DNA of 42,686 bases from Bacteroidia bacterium (GCA_028247315.1 JAOKFZ010000015.1:1-42686), one strand, 5' to 3'; counted from the first letter of the stretch, positions 7,825-15,674 are shown. Numbers and translations: made by a program. The notes: a model not told the origin generated them from the sequence alone.

Positions 7825-8202
7825 CTAACACAAAAACACTTGTAAACCAGCCTGAGTGGGTGGTTCTCTGTAGTCTTCAATATGAAAAAAAGCAGTAGTT
7901 TTAAGCATAGTGTCTATGCTGTTTCGTTCGCCTCGATAAGGAAGTGTTGTAACAGTAAGTGAGGGGAAATCTAAGACGTCTGCAGCAGCTATATCCAGTA
8001 TTTGCTGCGGCATGACAAGTTCTACATTGGTATTGCAAGACTTGCCTGTGCTTATGGAGCAGCAGTCAGAGAGCGAAACCGTTGTTTGGTGCGAGATTCC
8101 AATAGTGTCTAATTGCCCACAACAAAATGTCAAGTCAAGGTGCATACCCACACTTGGCAGCAGAAACAAAAATGTCAATATGTAAGCTTGCAGCTTTTTC
8201 AC
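7825..8202 (-). CDS. HYC_CC_PP-family-like small exported protein
   Basis: 125 residues from a GTG at 8202 (MKKLQAYILTFLFLLPSVG signal segment); the only other upstream start is a TTG that overlaps the -7 box. Conserved-looking features are FCCGQL (C27, C28; the HYCGG-like motif), DCC (C47, C48), C56, a REPP motif (P114, P115) and a terminal Cys. This order matches the Bacteroidota HYC_CC_PP proteins found next to TonB-dependent receptors and HMA proteins, though the first motif is FCC rather than HYC. It is the first gene of the copper-type operon. Function is unknown; the Cys pairs suggest metal or redox chemistry in the periplasm. Confidence 0.72.
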   Translation of the reverse strand: MKKLQAYILTFLFLLPSVGMHLDLTFCCGQLDTIGISHQTTVSLSDCCSISTGKSCNTNVELVMPQQILDIAAADVLDFPSLTVTTLPYRGERNSIDTMLKTTAFFHIEDYREPPTQAGLQVFLC

Positions 8203-8208
8203 TGGATA

Positions 8209-8216
8209 CAAAGGTA
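8209..8216 (-). promoter_or_regulatory. Probable -7 box of the copper-type operon
   Basis: TACCTTTG on the minus strand, an exact TAnnTTTG match, ends 6 bases before the GTG at 8202. Transcription would begin at or next to the start codon, giving a leaderless mRNA. No good -33 element seen, and no CsoR/CueR-like palindrome recognised. Confidence 0.5.
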
Positions 8217-8284
8217 TAACAGTTTTTTTAATGTTTTAGTATTGTGATTTTCAAGTCTTTGGGAGAGAAGAAATAGGAAAGAAA

Positions 8285-8313
8285 AAAGGCCCGAACAGAG
8301 CTCGAACCTTTTA
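8285..8313 (-). terminator. Intrinsic terminator of the 8337-9479 lipoprotein gene
   Basis: On the minus strand AAAAGG-tt-CGA, loop GCTCTGT, TCG-gg-CCTTTTTTC. Two central U.G wobbles are proper pairs only in this orientation. Confidence 0.65.
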
Positions 8314-8336
8314 CTATTATTCCAATGCAATGCAGA

Positions 8337-9479
8337 TTATTTTGGATCAATACGCATCACCGTATTAGCCTCCGCATCTACGTACCAAAGGATTCCATTC
8401 TGGTCTGCTTTTATTCCCATGATAGACTCCGCACCTGTATTTATACGGGCAAGTTCTTCTTTCGTTTCCTTATCGTAGGCAATTATTTCTCCTGTAGCAT
8501 TATCCGATACGTAGAGGATATCTCCAGAAACTTCAATACCGCAGGGTTTGTTTAGGTTTTCTACCGCAAATACACCCCATTCTAGCCCTTTCATACGTTG
8601 GTGGCTAGCAAGCAGCTCATTGACAAGAGGAGCTGATTCTCTGATGCTTCCAGACAATGTGTTCATCCAAAGGATACGGCTATTTGCCGGGTCGCATACA
8701 AATAGGATACCAGATACGTCGTCTTCTACAATGTGAGAAGGTATCCCTGAATCATCTCTCTTAACTTCCATCTCATCGAATCTATAGATGATACCATCTG
8801 AGTGGTCATGATATCCGGGCCCGTGATCTGCCGCAAAATTATACCAAGCAATGTGCCCATTGTAGCCATCAAACACCCAAAATGCATTGTCTTCATCTGA
8901 CTCTATCCCCATGGAGTAAGGGCTCCCGTGTAGCATATCAAGATGACTCCCGTTTAGTCGATCACCATTCGCATCTCTTCCAGGATCTATTGCGTATACG
9001 TTCATATCACTGCTCCAAAGCGATGGACCGGCAAACGTGCCCCCCTGCCTATTTGCATCTTGAATATTGGAAGATGTTCCAAAATTTTCGTTTGTTTTAC
9101 TGAACGAAAGAGCCGAGCCTAACGCCATAAAATGCCATGCGTTACCGTCTATTCTGCGTTCTTCTATCTGTTCTGGAGTACCCGCATCGGTTATTGTGAT
9201 TGTACTAGAACCAGAACTTTCAGTTCCTTTATTGATTACCCATAATTCATTTTCACGTGTGGGGTGAAAATCTAAATCTTGTGGTTCTTGGACCCTATCC
9301 GAACTCTGAGCGATTTCTGTAAATGTAGGTGCATCTCTATTTGACCCAGTGTAAAATGCAGGGATAGCACGATATCCTTCACCTCCCTCAGGATTTTTCG
9401 CTGTAATCTCTTCCTCATCATCCCTACAGGCCACTGTTAGTAACATAGGGATAAGCAGTAAACACATCCAATTCTTCAT
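8337..9479 (-). CDS. Lipoprotein with NHL/SMP-30-like beta-propeller
   Basis: 380 residues. Lipobox TVAC (C18) after MKNWMCLLLIPMLLTVA, then an acidic linker (RDDEEE). The rest is made of propeller-like blades: LDFHPTRENELWVINKG, MGIESDEDNAFWVFDGYNG, IVEDDVSGILFVCDPANSRI, GIEVSGDILYVSDNATGEI and a last blade IKADQNGILWYVDAEANT. There is also a His-rich segment, DHGPGYHDHSDG, which could bind metal. It lies upstream (in transcription) of the copper-type operon, on the same strand, but a terminator separates them, so a shared role is not shown. Substrate and function unknown; cell-envelope location is likely. Confidence 0.75.
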   Translation of the reverse strand: MKNWMCLLLIPMLLTVACRDDEEEITAKNPEGGEGYRAIPAFYTGSNRDAPTFTEIAQSSDRVQEPQDLDFHPTRENELWVINKGTESSGSSTITITDAGTPEQIEERRIDGNAWHFMALGSALSFSKTNENFGTSSNIQDANRQGGTFAGPSLWSSDMNVYAIDPGRDANGDRLNGSHLDMLHGSPYSMGIESDEDNAFWVFDGYNGHIAWYNFAADHGPGYHDHSDGIIYRFDEMEVKRDDSGIPSHIVEDDVSGILFVCDPANSRILWMNTLSGSIRESAPLVNELLASHQRMKGLEWGVFAVENLNKPCGIEVSGDILYVSDNATGEIIAYDKETKEELARINTGAESIMGIKADQNGILWYVDAEANTVMRIDPK

Positions 9480-9484
9480 AGTTA

Positions 9485-9492
9485 CAATACTA
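9485..9492 (-). promoter_or_regulatory. Possible -7 box of the 9479 lipoprotein gene
   Basis: TAGTATTG on the minus strand, one mismatch from TAnnTTTG, ends 5 bases before the ATG. Same spacing as several other genes in the window. Confidence 0.3.
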
Positions 9493-9633
9493 AGTTCAAG
9501 TATTGACTTTATGAAATAGTGCCTAACAAATTAGATGCACTGTGATTTAATATGACGCGTTGCTTACTTTTTTAGCATAAATAAAGGACTAGTTAAGTAG
9601 AATTTTTTGTTTCAAACAGTGTTGTAATTGGAT

Positions 9634-10686
9634 TTAGAATTTGTAAGAAAAACCTATTCCTATTAGTCTTTTGAACTGTGTACGAGGACCCGTGACGGGA
9701 TTCCCTTCACCATCCAAAATTGGGTTACTTCCCTCAAATAATGGCACGGCAATGTCGTTATCGTGGATAACCGTTGTAGACAGACTGACACCTATGTAAT
9801 CCGTAAGCTTCATATTTACTATTGTTTCCCAGTTGATGTCAATATTCACTCTGTTTGCAGTGTTGACATCTGTAAAGTTATTGAATAGATTTAAGGTTGA
9901 GACTAAATTTATCTTTTTAGTCAGGTCTTTATCGAAACGTAAATTCATTAAAGCCCCAAACTCTGCTCTATAGTTGTCGTTATAAAATTGTTGTCCTTCA
10001 GCATTTAGTTTGGCCGGAATATAGATGTTTTGAGCAGCGATAGTGTCATCTGACACAACGGTAAATTTGCCGGTTGCTGGTGAAAGGAAGACACTGAAAT
10101 AACCTGTAAAGTTGTAGTTGAAACCTAAGGATGCAGTAATATATGCCGGAGCCAAGAAGCGTGAGATTTCTTTTCTATCAGCATCGGCAATGGTTTCATC
10201 GGTAAAGTCAAAACCGGGAGCAAATTGTGATCTAAAGTTAACGAGTGCAGAATAGGATAGTTTTTCTGTGATACCATAGTTCCCTTTAGAAAGAAGGTTA
10301 ATTCTGTCCTCATTTTTACGGATATCTTGGCCTTTGTTTTGAATTAACCCATAAGCTAAATCTAAGTTATTTATCCACTCTAGTTTGTCTTTTTTGTAGT
10401 TTCTGTGGATATTTCCAAGTGCCGATATTGAGTTAGAAGACACACCTCCTGCGGCCCAGTTTGTTAGACCAAGTGAGTTGAAGTTAAGTGCTCCAAACCC
10501 ACCTTTATCCCATAACAATGGGGGTGTGAGAGCTGTTACTCGTGCTGCAGCAGCGTCCACGAGTGCCTGTTGTGCTGCAAGAGATTCTTTTGCAGTGTTA
10601 AAGGATTTTTTGGCGAGGTCTAGCTCTGTTTGTGCGTTTGCAAAAAATGCCACGCATATCATTAAGGTTGTTAGTTTTGTTTTCAT
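9634..10686 (-). CDS. DUF3078 domain outer-membrane-type protein with N-terminal helical segment
   Basis: 350 residues. Signal peptide ending at FANAQ, then an Ala-rich, coiled-coil-like segment (about 22-55: LAKKSFNTAKESLAAQQALV...) and a beta-rich DUF3078 domain beginning LLWDKGGFGALNFNSLGLTNWAAGG and ending in GIGFSYKF, an aromatic-terminated last strand typical of outer-membrane barrels. DUF3078 proteins are common in Bacteroidota; their function is unknown. The helical N-terminal segment may help oligomerisation. The gene stands alone between the biotin-carrier gene and the lipoprotein gene. Confidence 0.85.
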   Translation of the reverse strand: MKTKLTTLMICVAFFANAQTELDLAKKSFNTAKESLAAQQALVDAAAARVTALTPPLLWDKGGFGALNFNSLGLTNWAAGGVSSNSISALGNIHRNYKKDKLEWINNLDLAYGLIQNKGQDIRKNEDRINLLSKGNYGITEKLSYSALVNFRSQFAPGFDFTDETIADADRKEISRFLAPAYITASLGFNYNFTGYFSVFLSPATGKFTVVSDDTIAAQNIYIPAKLNAEGQQFYNDNYRAEFGALMNLRFDKDLTKKINLVSTLNLFNNFTDVNTANRVNIDINWETIVNMKLTDYIGVSLSTTVIHDNDIAVPLFEGSNPILDGEGNPVTGPRTQFKRLIGIGFSYKF

Positions 10687-10760
10687 TTCAATATGTTTAA
10701 TTTATTAAATAGACATAAGGGAGTGTCGCAGAGGCTAACTCATAGTAGTGCTAAAAGTAC

Positions 10761-11255
10761 TTAATCAAACTCAATCAAGATTTGATTTTTTTCAACTTTA
10801 TCCTGATTTTGCACAACAATAGACTGTATGATTCCATCTTGAGGAGACTTGATAACATTTTCCATTTTCATGGCTTCAAGAATTATTAGTTCTTGCCCTT
10901 CAGTCACTTCATCGCCCACTTTGACAAGCACGTTCAAGACTAAACCTGGCATCGGAGCCTTTAGCTCTTTGAGCTTTCGTTTGCCACTTTCCATGCCCAT
11001 GCTTTTGAGCAGTTTGGCTAGTTTATTTTGCAGGGTAGTGCTTATTGTCCGTCCGTTGATTAGCACAGTGAGATTACCTGTTGAGGTATTTTTATCGAGT
11101 ACTTTTATGGTGTACGACTTGTTGTCTAACGCCATATGATAGTCGCCATTGGGCAAGGTTATTATATCATAATCAATGTTAGACTCATTTAATGCAAGAC
11201 GGTTAGCAACATTATGTATCTCAAAATTGCGGTTATTTACTTCTATTTGGGCCAT
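10761..11255 (-). CDS. Biotin/lipoyl-carrier protein (acyl-CoA carboxylase biotin carrier subunit)
   Basis: 164 residues from the ATG at 11255; a TTG four codons upstream is unlikely. The C-terminal 70 residues form a biotinyl domain: KAPMPGLVLNVLVKVGDEV, EAMKMEN with biotinylation Lys130, ending in an NQILIEFD strand. The N-terminal half (GDYHMALDNKSYTIKVLD...) is the usual Bacteroidota extension of carrier subunits that work with propionyl-CoA or acetyl-CoA carboxylase partners. No carboxylase or carboxyltransferase gene is adjacent. It follows the nitroreductase gene by 16 bases and probably shares its transcript. Which carboxylase it serves cannot be told from here. Confidence 0.88.
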   Translation of the reverse strand: MAQIEVNNRNFEIHNVANRLALNESNIDYDIITLPNGDYHMALDNKSYTIKVLDKNTSTGNLTVLINGRTISTTLQNKLAKLLKSMGMESGKRKLKELKAPMPGLVLNVLVKVGDEVTEGQELIILEAMKMENVIKSPQDGIIQSIVVQNQDKVEKNQILIEFD

Positions 11256-11271
11256 GTCAAGGTGCAATATA

Positions 11272-11940
11272 CTAATAGTTTAGCAAAACTTCACTCAATG
11301 GTTTGCGGTCTATTGAGGGTACTACAGCACTGTCTGCTGCGTAGCCCACTGGCATTAATAAAAATGCTTTCTCATTGGTAGGTCGTTCTAGAAGTTCAGC
11401 CAAAAAATTCATTGGGCTTGGCGTATGTGTTAGACTTACTAGACCAAGTTGGTGGATAGCACTAAGCAAAAAGCCACATGCAATACCTACGCTTTCGTTT
11501 ACATAATAATTTTTGGCCTTGTCGCCATTAGATTCTATGTCGTACGATTTTTTGAAGACAATAATTATGTAAGGTGCTGTAGTGATGAATTCTTTTTCCC
11601 AATTGGTGCCAAATTTTCTCAAGTCATTGAGCCAGTCGTCGCTCATCCTGCCGTTGTAGTTGAGGTACTCTTCTTTCTCAGCGGCTTCCCGTATTTTAGC
11701 TTTATACGTTTCGCTAGATACTACGACAAAGGTCCATGGCTGCTTGTGTGCACCGCTGGGTGCAGATGCAGCTATGCGTACCAAATTATCTATAACCTCA
11801 GGAGGTATGGGATTATCAGAAAATTCTCTGACGCTTCTTCGTCCTTGTATAGTTTTGTTCAAGGACCTGCTGGCGTTAATTAGTGCTTGATCATTATCAA
11901 ACTTGACGGGGTGGTTATACGGGACGAATTCTTCAGACAT
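11272..11940 (-). CDS. Nitroreductase-family flavoprotein resembling iodotyrosine deiodinase
   Basis: 222 residues with the FMN-binding start GRRSVREFSDNPIPPEV and SAPSGAHKQPWTFVVV. Beyond the general nitroreductase fold it carries the lid features of iodotyrosine deiodinase (IYD): an E-rich stretch followed by Y-N-x-R-M (EKEEYLNYNGRMSDDWLNDL), then a Lys-containing RKFGTNWEKEF, and later ESVGIACGFLL and LTHTPSPMN. In IYD the Glu, Tyr and Lys of this lid bind the zwitterion of the halotyrosine, and dehalogenation is reductive. Such homologues occur in marine bacteria. Subtype is inferred from motif order and not proven. Cytosolic; lacks the N-terminal membrane anchor of animal IYD. Confidence 0.82.
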   Translation of the reverse strand: MSEEFVPYNHPVKFDNDQALINASRSLNKTIQGRRSVREFSDNPIPPEVIDNLVRIAASAPSGAHKQPWTFVVVSSETYKAKIREAAEKEEYLNYNGRMSDDWLNDLRKFGTNWEKEFITTAPYIIIVFKKSYDIESNGDKAKNYYVNESVGIACGFLLSAIHQLGLVSLTHTPSPMNFLAELLERPTNEKAFLLMPVGYAADSAVVPSIDRKPLSEVLLNY

Positions 11941-11944
11941 TTTG

Positions 11945-11952
11945 CAAAATTA
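11945..11952 (-). promoter_or_regulatory. Probable -7 box of the nitroreductase / biotin-carrier unit
   Basis: TAATTTTG on the minus strand is an exact TAnnTTTG match ending only 4 bases before the ATG at 11940, predicting a leaderless transcript. Confidence 0.45.
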
Positions 11953-11963
11953 TAGCTTTGTAC

Positions 11964-12143
11964 CTATAGTTCGGCGGTCGGTATTATTATAGGGCTGTCG
12001 AGCGGCTCCAATATATCTCGTTCAAAATCAATTTGACCTTCAGGTTGATTGTAGTTATGTTCCCAATCGTATTTTTTGCCAAACATCCCTCGGTGTTCCA
12101 CATGCTTTGGAATTCTCTGATCTTTTGGTCGTTTAAGTCTCAT
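11964..12143 (-). CDS. Small hypothetical protein (59 aa)
   Basis: Starts at an ATG (MRLKRPKDQRIPKHVEHRG) and is rich in charged and aromatic residues (GKKYDWEHNYNQPEG), ending in an acidic, Pro/Ile-rich tail. The composition looks protein-like and not like a chance frame, and the gap on this strand would otherwise be empty. I recognise no family. The frame stays open 21 codons further up to a TTG, so the start is uncertain. It lies upstream of the nitroreductase gene on the same strand. Confidence 0.4.
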   Translation of the reverse strand: MRLKRPKDQRIPKHVEHRGMFGKKYDWEHNYNQPEGQIDFERDILEPLDSPIIIPTAEL

Positions 12144-12315
12144 GCCGTGTATATATTCATGCCTATAAATGGCACTATGCAAAGCCAAGTACTTTTTGAT
12201 TTGCAAACAACTGATTTTAAACGATCAAAATGTGTTCAACAAAATTATAAAATTCCGGAAATGGGATGATAGTAAGATTTGGCTTTAAACATGGACCATA
12301 TCTTATAGTTAATCT

Positions 12316-12323
12316 TATTTTTG
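12316..12323 (+). promoter_or_regulatory. Probable -7 box of sucD
   Basis: TATTTTTG matches TAnnTTTG exactly, 14 bases before the sucD ATG. No -33 TTTG at a normal distance. Confidence 0.4.
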
Positions 12324-12337
12324 CCACTCGAAAAATT

Positions 12338-13207
12338 ATGTCAGTTTTAGTCAACAAAGATTCTAAGATAATTGTACAAGGATTTACCGGTAGTGAAGGA
12401 ACTTTTCACGCCGGTCAAATGATAGCGTATGGTACACAAGTAGTAGGTGGTGTTACACCTGGAAAGGGTGGCCAAACTCATTTGGAGAAGCCCGTTTTTA
12501 ATACGGTAGCAGACGCAGTATTAGAAACTGCAGCAGATACGAGTATCATATTTGTGCCGCCACCTTTTGCCGCAGATGCAATAATGGAGGCTGCCGAGGC
12601 AGGTATCAAGGTGATTGTATGTATCACAGAGGGCATACCGGTTGCTGATATGGTAAAGGTAAAAGCTTATTTAGGTACTAAAGACAGTAGACTAATAGGT
12701 CCAAACTGTCCGGGTATCATTACTACAGATGAAGCTAAAGTGGGTATAATGCCCGGTTTTATCTTCAAACAAGGTAGAATCGGTATTGTGTCTAAGTCAG
12801 GTACATTGACATACGAAGCAGTAGACCAGGTTGTGAAAGCAGGAATGGGATGCAGCACAGCAATAGGTATAGGCGGAGATCCTATCATAGGTACTTCTAC
12901 CAAAGAGGCTGTAGAACTACTCATGAATGACGACGAGACAGATGGTATAGTAATGATCGGCGAAATAGGTGGAGGCATGGAAGCTGAAGCAGCTCGCTAC
13001 ATAAAAGAACACGGAACTAAGCCCGTAGTAGGTTTCATAGCTGGAGAGACGGCACCAGCAGGACGCACAATGGGTCATGCAGGAGCTATAGTAGGTGGCG
13101 ATGAAGATACTGCAGCTGCTAAAAAAGCAATCATGCGAGAGTGTGGAATACACGTAGTAGATTCGCCAGCAGGTATAGGGGCTATGATGGCTGAAGTGTT
13201 GAAATAG
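12338..13207 (+). CDS. sucD: Succinate-CoA ligase [ADP/GDP-forming] subunit alpha
   Basis: 289 residues from the ATG at 12338 ([21 protein letters not shown]), the usual length; upstream codons in frame overlap the promoter region. Signatures are [10 protein letters not shown] (CoA-binding domain), [31 protein letters not shown] and [11 protein letters not shown] with the phosphorylated His at 247. Makes succinate and NTP from succinyl-CoA in the TCA cycle together with SucC, which is not next to it here, so the two subunits are encoded apart. Followed by its own terminator. Confidence 0.97.
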   Translation: MSVLVNKDSKIIVQGFTGSEGTFHAGQMIAYGTQVVGGVTPGKGGQTHLEKPVFNTVADAVLETAADTSIIFVPPPFAADAIMEAAEAGIKVIVCITEGIPVADMVKVKAYLGTKDSRLIGPNCPGIITTDEAKVGIMPGFIFKQGRIGIVSKSGTLTYEAVDQVVKAGMGCSTAIGIGGDPIIGTSTKEAVELLMNDDETDGIVMIGEIGGGMEAEAARYIKEHGTKPVVGFIAGETAPAGRTMGHAGAIVGGDEDTAAAKKAIMRECGIHVVDSPAGIGAMMAEVLK

Positions 13208-13231
13208 TACGCACTATACTTTAACAATATA

Positions 13232-13266
13232 CGAAAGCTTCAAACATTTGTTTGGAGCTTTTCTTG
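13232..13266 (+). terminator. Intrinsic terminator of sucD
   Basis: AAAGCTTCAAACA, loop TT, TGTTTGGAGCTTT: a 13-bp stem with one U.G wobble that is a pair only in the plus-strand RNA, followed by a T-rich end. Confidence 0.8.
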
Positions 13267-13278
13267 TGCCCCTAAAAA

Positions 13279-13788
13279 TCACTCTACCGTATGGGCTAAG
13301 CTTGCCGTTTCATTGTACTTTATGGTTTGTGCAGGTGTTTCTGCAACACGTTCCTCATCTGCCACTAGAAAAAGGGCAATATCTGTTAGGGCATTGGCAC
13401 TATCGTGAAATAGAGGTTTTATGGTGTAGTTTAGTGTTGCAGGATGCTGGGTTATATCGTCAGACTCAAAGGTGTATTTTGATAAAGTGCCTCTGCCATC
13501 ACTGCTTATTTGTCTTACCAAGTTTTCGTTGAGGTACACACTGTATGACTCTATGTAGGCACTATTGGATACGGTAAATGAAATGTGCGACGAGTATTGG
13601 TCTGCATGCGTTTCCTTTGCCTTGTCTGTGCAACTTGCAATTAGCAGAATACCGATAAATGAGATAAGTAGTTTTATCCTAAAACCATACCCGTGCAAAT
13701 ACCACTTTTTACCCAAAAAATTAATCTCCTTCACTTGTGCATTGACGGACAAGTAAAAGGGAATGAGTAAGAGTAAGAAAGCTCGCAT
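13279..13788 (-). CDS. Putative lipoprotein with two consecutive signal-like segments
   Basis: 169 residues from the ATG at 13788. Residues 1-18 already look like a type I signal peptide (MRAFLLLLIPFYLSVNAQ), yet after a polar stretch (INFLGKKWYLHGYGF) there is a second export-like segment, IKLLISFIGILLIASC, ending in a good lipobox (IASC) followed by TDKAKE. The remaining part is a small beta-rich domain with VYLNENLVRQISSDGRG. The most natural mature protein is the lipoprotein beginning at that Cys, with the first segment a non-functional extension, a second anchor, or the trace of a fusion; no ATG exists between the two. It lies 30 bases after metH on the same strand. Function unknown. Confidence 0.6.
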   Translation of the reverse strand: MRAFLLLLIPFYLSVNAQVKEINFLGKKWYLHGYGFRIKLLISFIGILLIASCTDKAKETHADQYSSHISFTVSNSAYIESYSVYLNENLVRQISSDGRGTLSKYTFESDDITQHPATLNYTIKPLFHDSANALTDIALFLVADEERVAETPAQTIKYNETASLAHTVE

Positions 13789-13818
13789 ACGTATTTTCCA
13801 ACGTACACAAATATATAC

Positions 13819-14826
13819 TTATTGTGAAACGACTTCTGGTACTATTCTTGGTTTTTCGCTCTGTACACGATCTATTATGGCCTTGAGGTGTTCTGGTGTG
13901 GTGCCGCAGCATCCACCAATGATATTGAGAAAACCACTACTCGCAAACTCGCCCACTACAGCACTCATGCTTTCGGGGGTTTCATCATACTCGCCAAACT
14001 CATTGGGTAGTCCTGCATTTGGGTGAGCAGAGATTCTACACCAGGCTTTGTCGCTTAGCTCTTTTATAAACGGACGCATTTGGTCTGCACCTAAGGCACA
14101 GTTGAGCCCAATGCTCAGCGGATTAGCATGGCTTACGCTGTACCAAAATGCTTCTACCGTTTGACCGCTAAGTGTTCTGCCACTGGCATCTGTTATAGTG
14201 CCGCTTATCATTATTGGAATATCGAAATTTTGTTCATCTTTTAGTTCCAAGATAGCAAAAATGGCGGCCTTACAGTTGAGTGTATCAAACACCGTTTCTA
14301 TCAGAAAAATATCTACTCCACCTTGGGCGAGAGCGTCTGCTTGCTGCTTGTATGCTACTACCAGCTCATCAAAATTGATGGCTCTGTATCCTGGATTGTT
14401 TACATCTGGAGAGAGTGAAGTGGTCTTATTGGTAGGACCTAAGCTTCCTGCCACAAATCTTGGTTTGTCTGGATTTTTGGCCGTATAGGCATCTGCGGCA
14501 GCTCGTGCGAGTTGTGCAGATACTTTGTTCAGTTCATCTACAATATCTTCCATATAGTAATCGGCCATACTTACCGTAGTACTATTGAAGGTGTTGGTTT
14601 CTATAATATCTGCTCCTGCCTCAAGGAAATCATGGTGTATCTGTGAGATGATATCTGGCTGGGTAATGCTTAGCAAGTCATTGTTGCCTTTTAGTGGGTG
14701 TGCATAGTCACTAAAGCGGCTTCCCCGATACTGCTCTTCGTTGAGTTTATGCTTTTGTATCATTGTACCCATAGCCCCGTCTAAAAAGAGTATGCGGTCT
14801 TGTAATAATTGCTCGATTATATGCAT
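13819..14826 (-). CDS. metH: Homocysteine S-methyltransferase domain of split methionine synthase (MetH N-terminal part)
   Basis: 335 residues corresponding to the homocysteine-binding module of cobalamin-dependent MetH and nothing more. Motifs: [42 protein letters not shown], and the three zinc-ligand cysteines in GLNC (243) and [10 protein letters not shown] (306, 307). In many Bacteroidota the pterin, cobalamin and activation modules are a separate gene, often adjacent; here the next gene is an unrelated lipoprotein, so the partner must lie elsewhere. Pathway: methionine regeneration. No cobalamin riboswitch is possible in front of it because the probable promoter is only 5 bases from the start. 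BHMT-type or MmuM alternatives fit less well because of the MetH-like length and motifs. Confidence 0.92.
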   Translation of the reverse strand: MHIIEQLLQDRILFLDGAMGTMIQKHKLNEEQYRGSRFSDYAHPLKGNNDLLSITQPDIISQIHHDFLEAGADIIETNTFNSTTVSMADYYMEDIVDELNKVSAQLARAAADAYTAKNPDKPRFVAGSLGPTNKTTSLSPDVNNPGYRAINFDELVVAYKQQADALAQGGVDIFLIETVFDTLNCKAAIFAILELKDEQNFDIPIMISGTITDASGRTLSGQTVEAFWYSVSHANPLSIGLNCALGADQMRPFIKELSDKAWCRISAHPNAGLPNEFGEYDETPESMSAVVGEFASSGFLNIIGGCCGTTPEHLKAIIDRVQSEKPRIVPEVVSQ

Positions 14827-14831
14827 GGGTG

Positions 14832-14839
14832 CGAAGGTA
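14832..14839 (-). promoter_or_regulatory. Possible -7 box of the metH unit
   Basis: TACCTTCG on the minus strand, one change from TAnnTTTG (TTCG end), ends 5 bases before the ATG at 14826. The lhgO gene has the same TTCG variant. Confidence 0.35.
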
Positions 14840-14892
14840 AATTTGTTTGATTACAATTAACGATTTTACGAAAGGAGTCTGACGATTTGTTC

Positions 14893-15561
14893 CTAAAAAT
14901 TTAGGAAGGTTATGAGGTTAATTTGATCTCTTGAGCTCGCTTCAAAGTATTGGTTCATATACCCTACCTCAAATTTTACTCGCTTGTTCAGCTTATACCC
15001 CAATCCGCCATATAGCCGGTTTCTGTCAAATAGTGTTCCTGTATTATTGATAAACAGTTCGTTATACGCCGATAGATAGATGGTTTTGTCTTCCAACTTG
15101 GGTTTACTCAATGGCACATTGAGGGACAAAAAATAACGAAAACGCATTTTAAAATTGTGGTCTACCCATCGTTGCTCAAAGCGGTACCTGTGCTGTATGC
15201 CTACTCTACCTATTTTTTGTTTGGTAATAAATTGTTGGTATATACGGTGTTCAGGGACACCTATCTTGCCCTCTTGCAAGGGTACATAATTTTCACTTTG
15301 TATGAAACCATAGCCAAGTAGCACATTGTGGTTGCCTGGAGTAAGGTTGTATCCTATGCCGGTCCTAAGAAGGAGTTGCTCCATATCGCCAATGGCGTTA
15401 TAGTTTCGGTACTGTACTTCATGGTGCCAGTTAAGCTTCTTATTTATGTTCTTATTGCCAAAGTAAAGTAGCCAATTTCCTAATTCACTGCTTTGAGCCA
15501 AACAAAGAGATGGTGTTGCTATCATAAGACCCAGTAATAGTCTGAATGCGAAGTGTTGCAT
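14893..15561 (-). CDS. DUF2490 domain outer-membrane-type protein
   Basis: 222 residues: signal peptide (MQHFAFRLLLGLMIATPSLCLAQ) then an amphipathic beta-strand protein with the DUF2490 pattern ELGNWLLYFGNKNINKKLNWHHEVQYRNY, EHRIYQQFITKQKIG, HRYRFEQRWV, FRYFLSLNVPL and a final strand LITFLNF. It should form a small barrel in the outer membrane. Function unknown in the family. AATATTTG, one mismatch from the -7 box, lies 4 bases before the ATG. It stands alone between metH and the divergent lhgO. Confidence 0.85.
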   Translation of the reverse strand: MQHFAFRLLLGLMIATPSLCLAQSSELGNWLLYFGNKNINKKLNWHHEVQYRNYNAIGDMEQLLLRTGIGYNLTPGNHNVLLGYGFIQSENYVPLQEGKIGVPEHRIYQQFITKQKIGRVGIQHRYRFEQRWVDHNFKMRFRYFLSLNVPLSKPKLEDKTIYLSAYNELFINNTGTLFDRNRLYGGLGYKLNKRVKFEVGYMNQYFEASSRDQINLITFLNF

Positions 15562-15666
15562 AGGGCAAATATTTATAAAAGGAATTTGCTATGCAAATGA
15601 TATTCTTAGAATGATTTTCGATCATTTATCCCTATAAAAGCGAGGTGTTGTTACACGCATTAATAG

Positions 15667-15674
15667 TACTTTCG
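15667..15674 (+). promoter_or_regulatory. Possible -7 box of lhgO
   Basis: TACTTTCG, one mismatch from TAnnTTTG, 10 bases before the ATG; TTG at 15648-15650 lies 16 bases upstream as a possible -33 element. Confidence 0.35.

Noticed and set aside
8337-9479. Propeller lipoprotein as a member of the copper operon
   Set aside because: A terminator (8285-8313) and an operon promoter box (8209-8216) lie between them, so only proximity links it.
11449-11883. 144-codon plus-strand frame opposite the nitroreductase
   Set aside because: Antisense to strongly conserved deiodinase-like motifs; composition is that of a reverse-strand shadow.
14826-14892. Cobalamin riboswitch before metH
   Set aside because: The gap is 66 bases, with a promoter-like box 5 bases from the ATG, so there is no room for the element and no B12-box-like sequence was seen.
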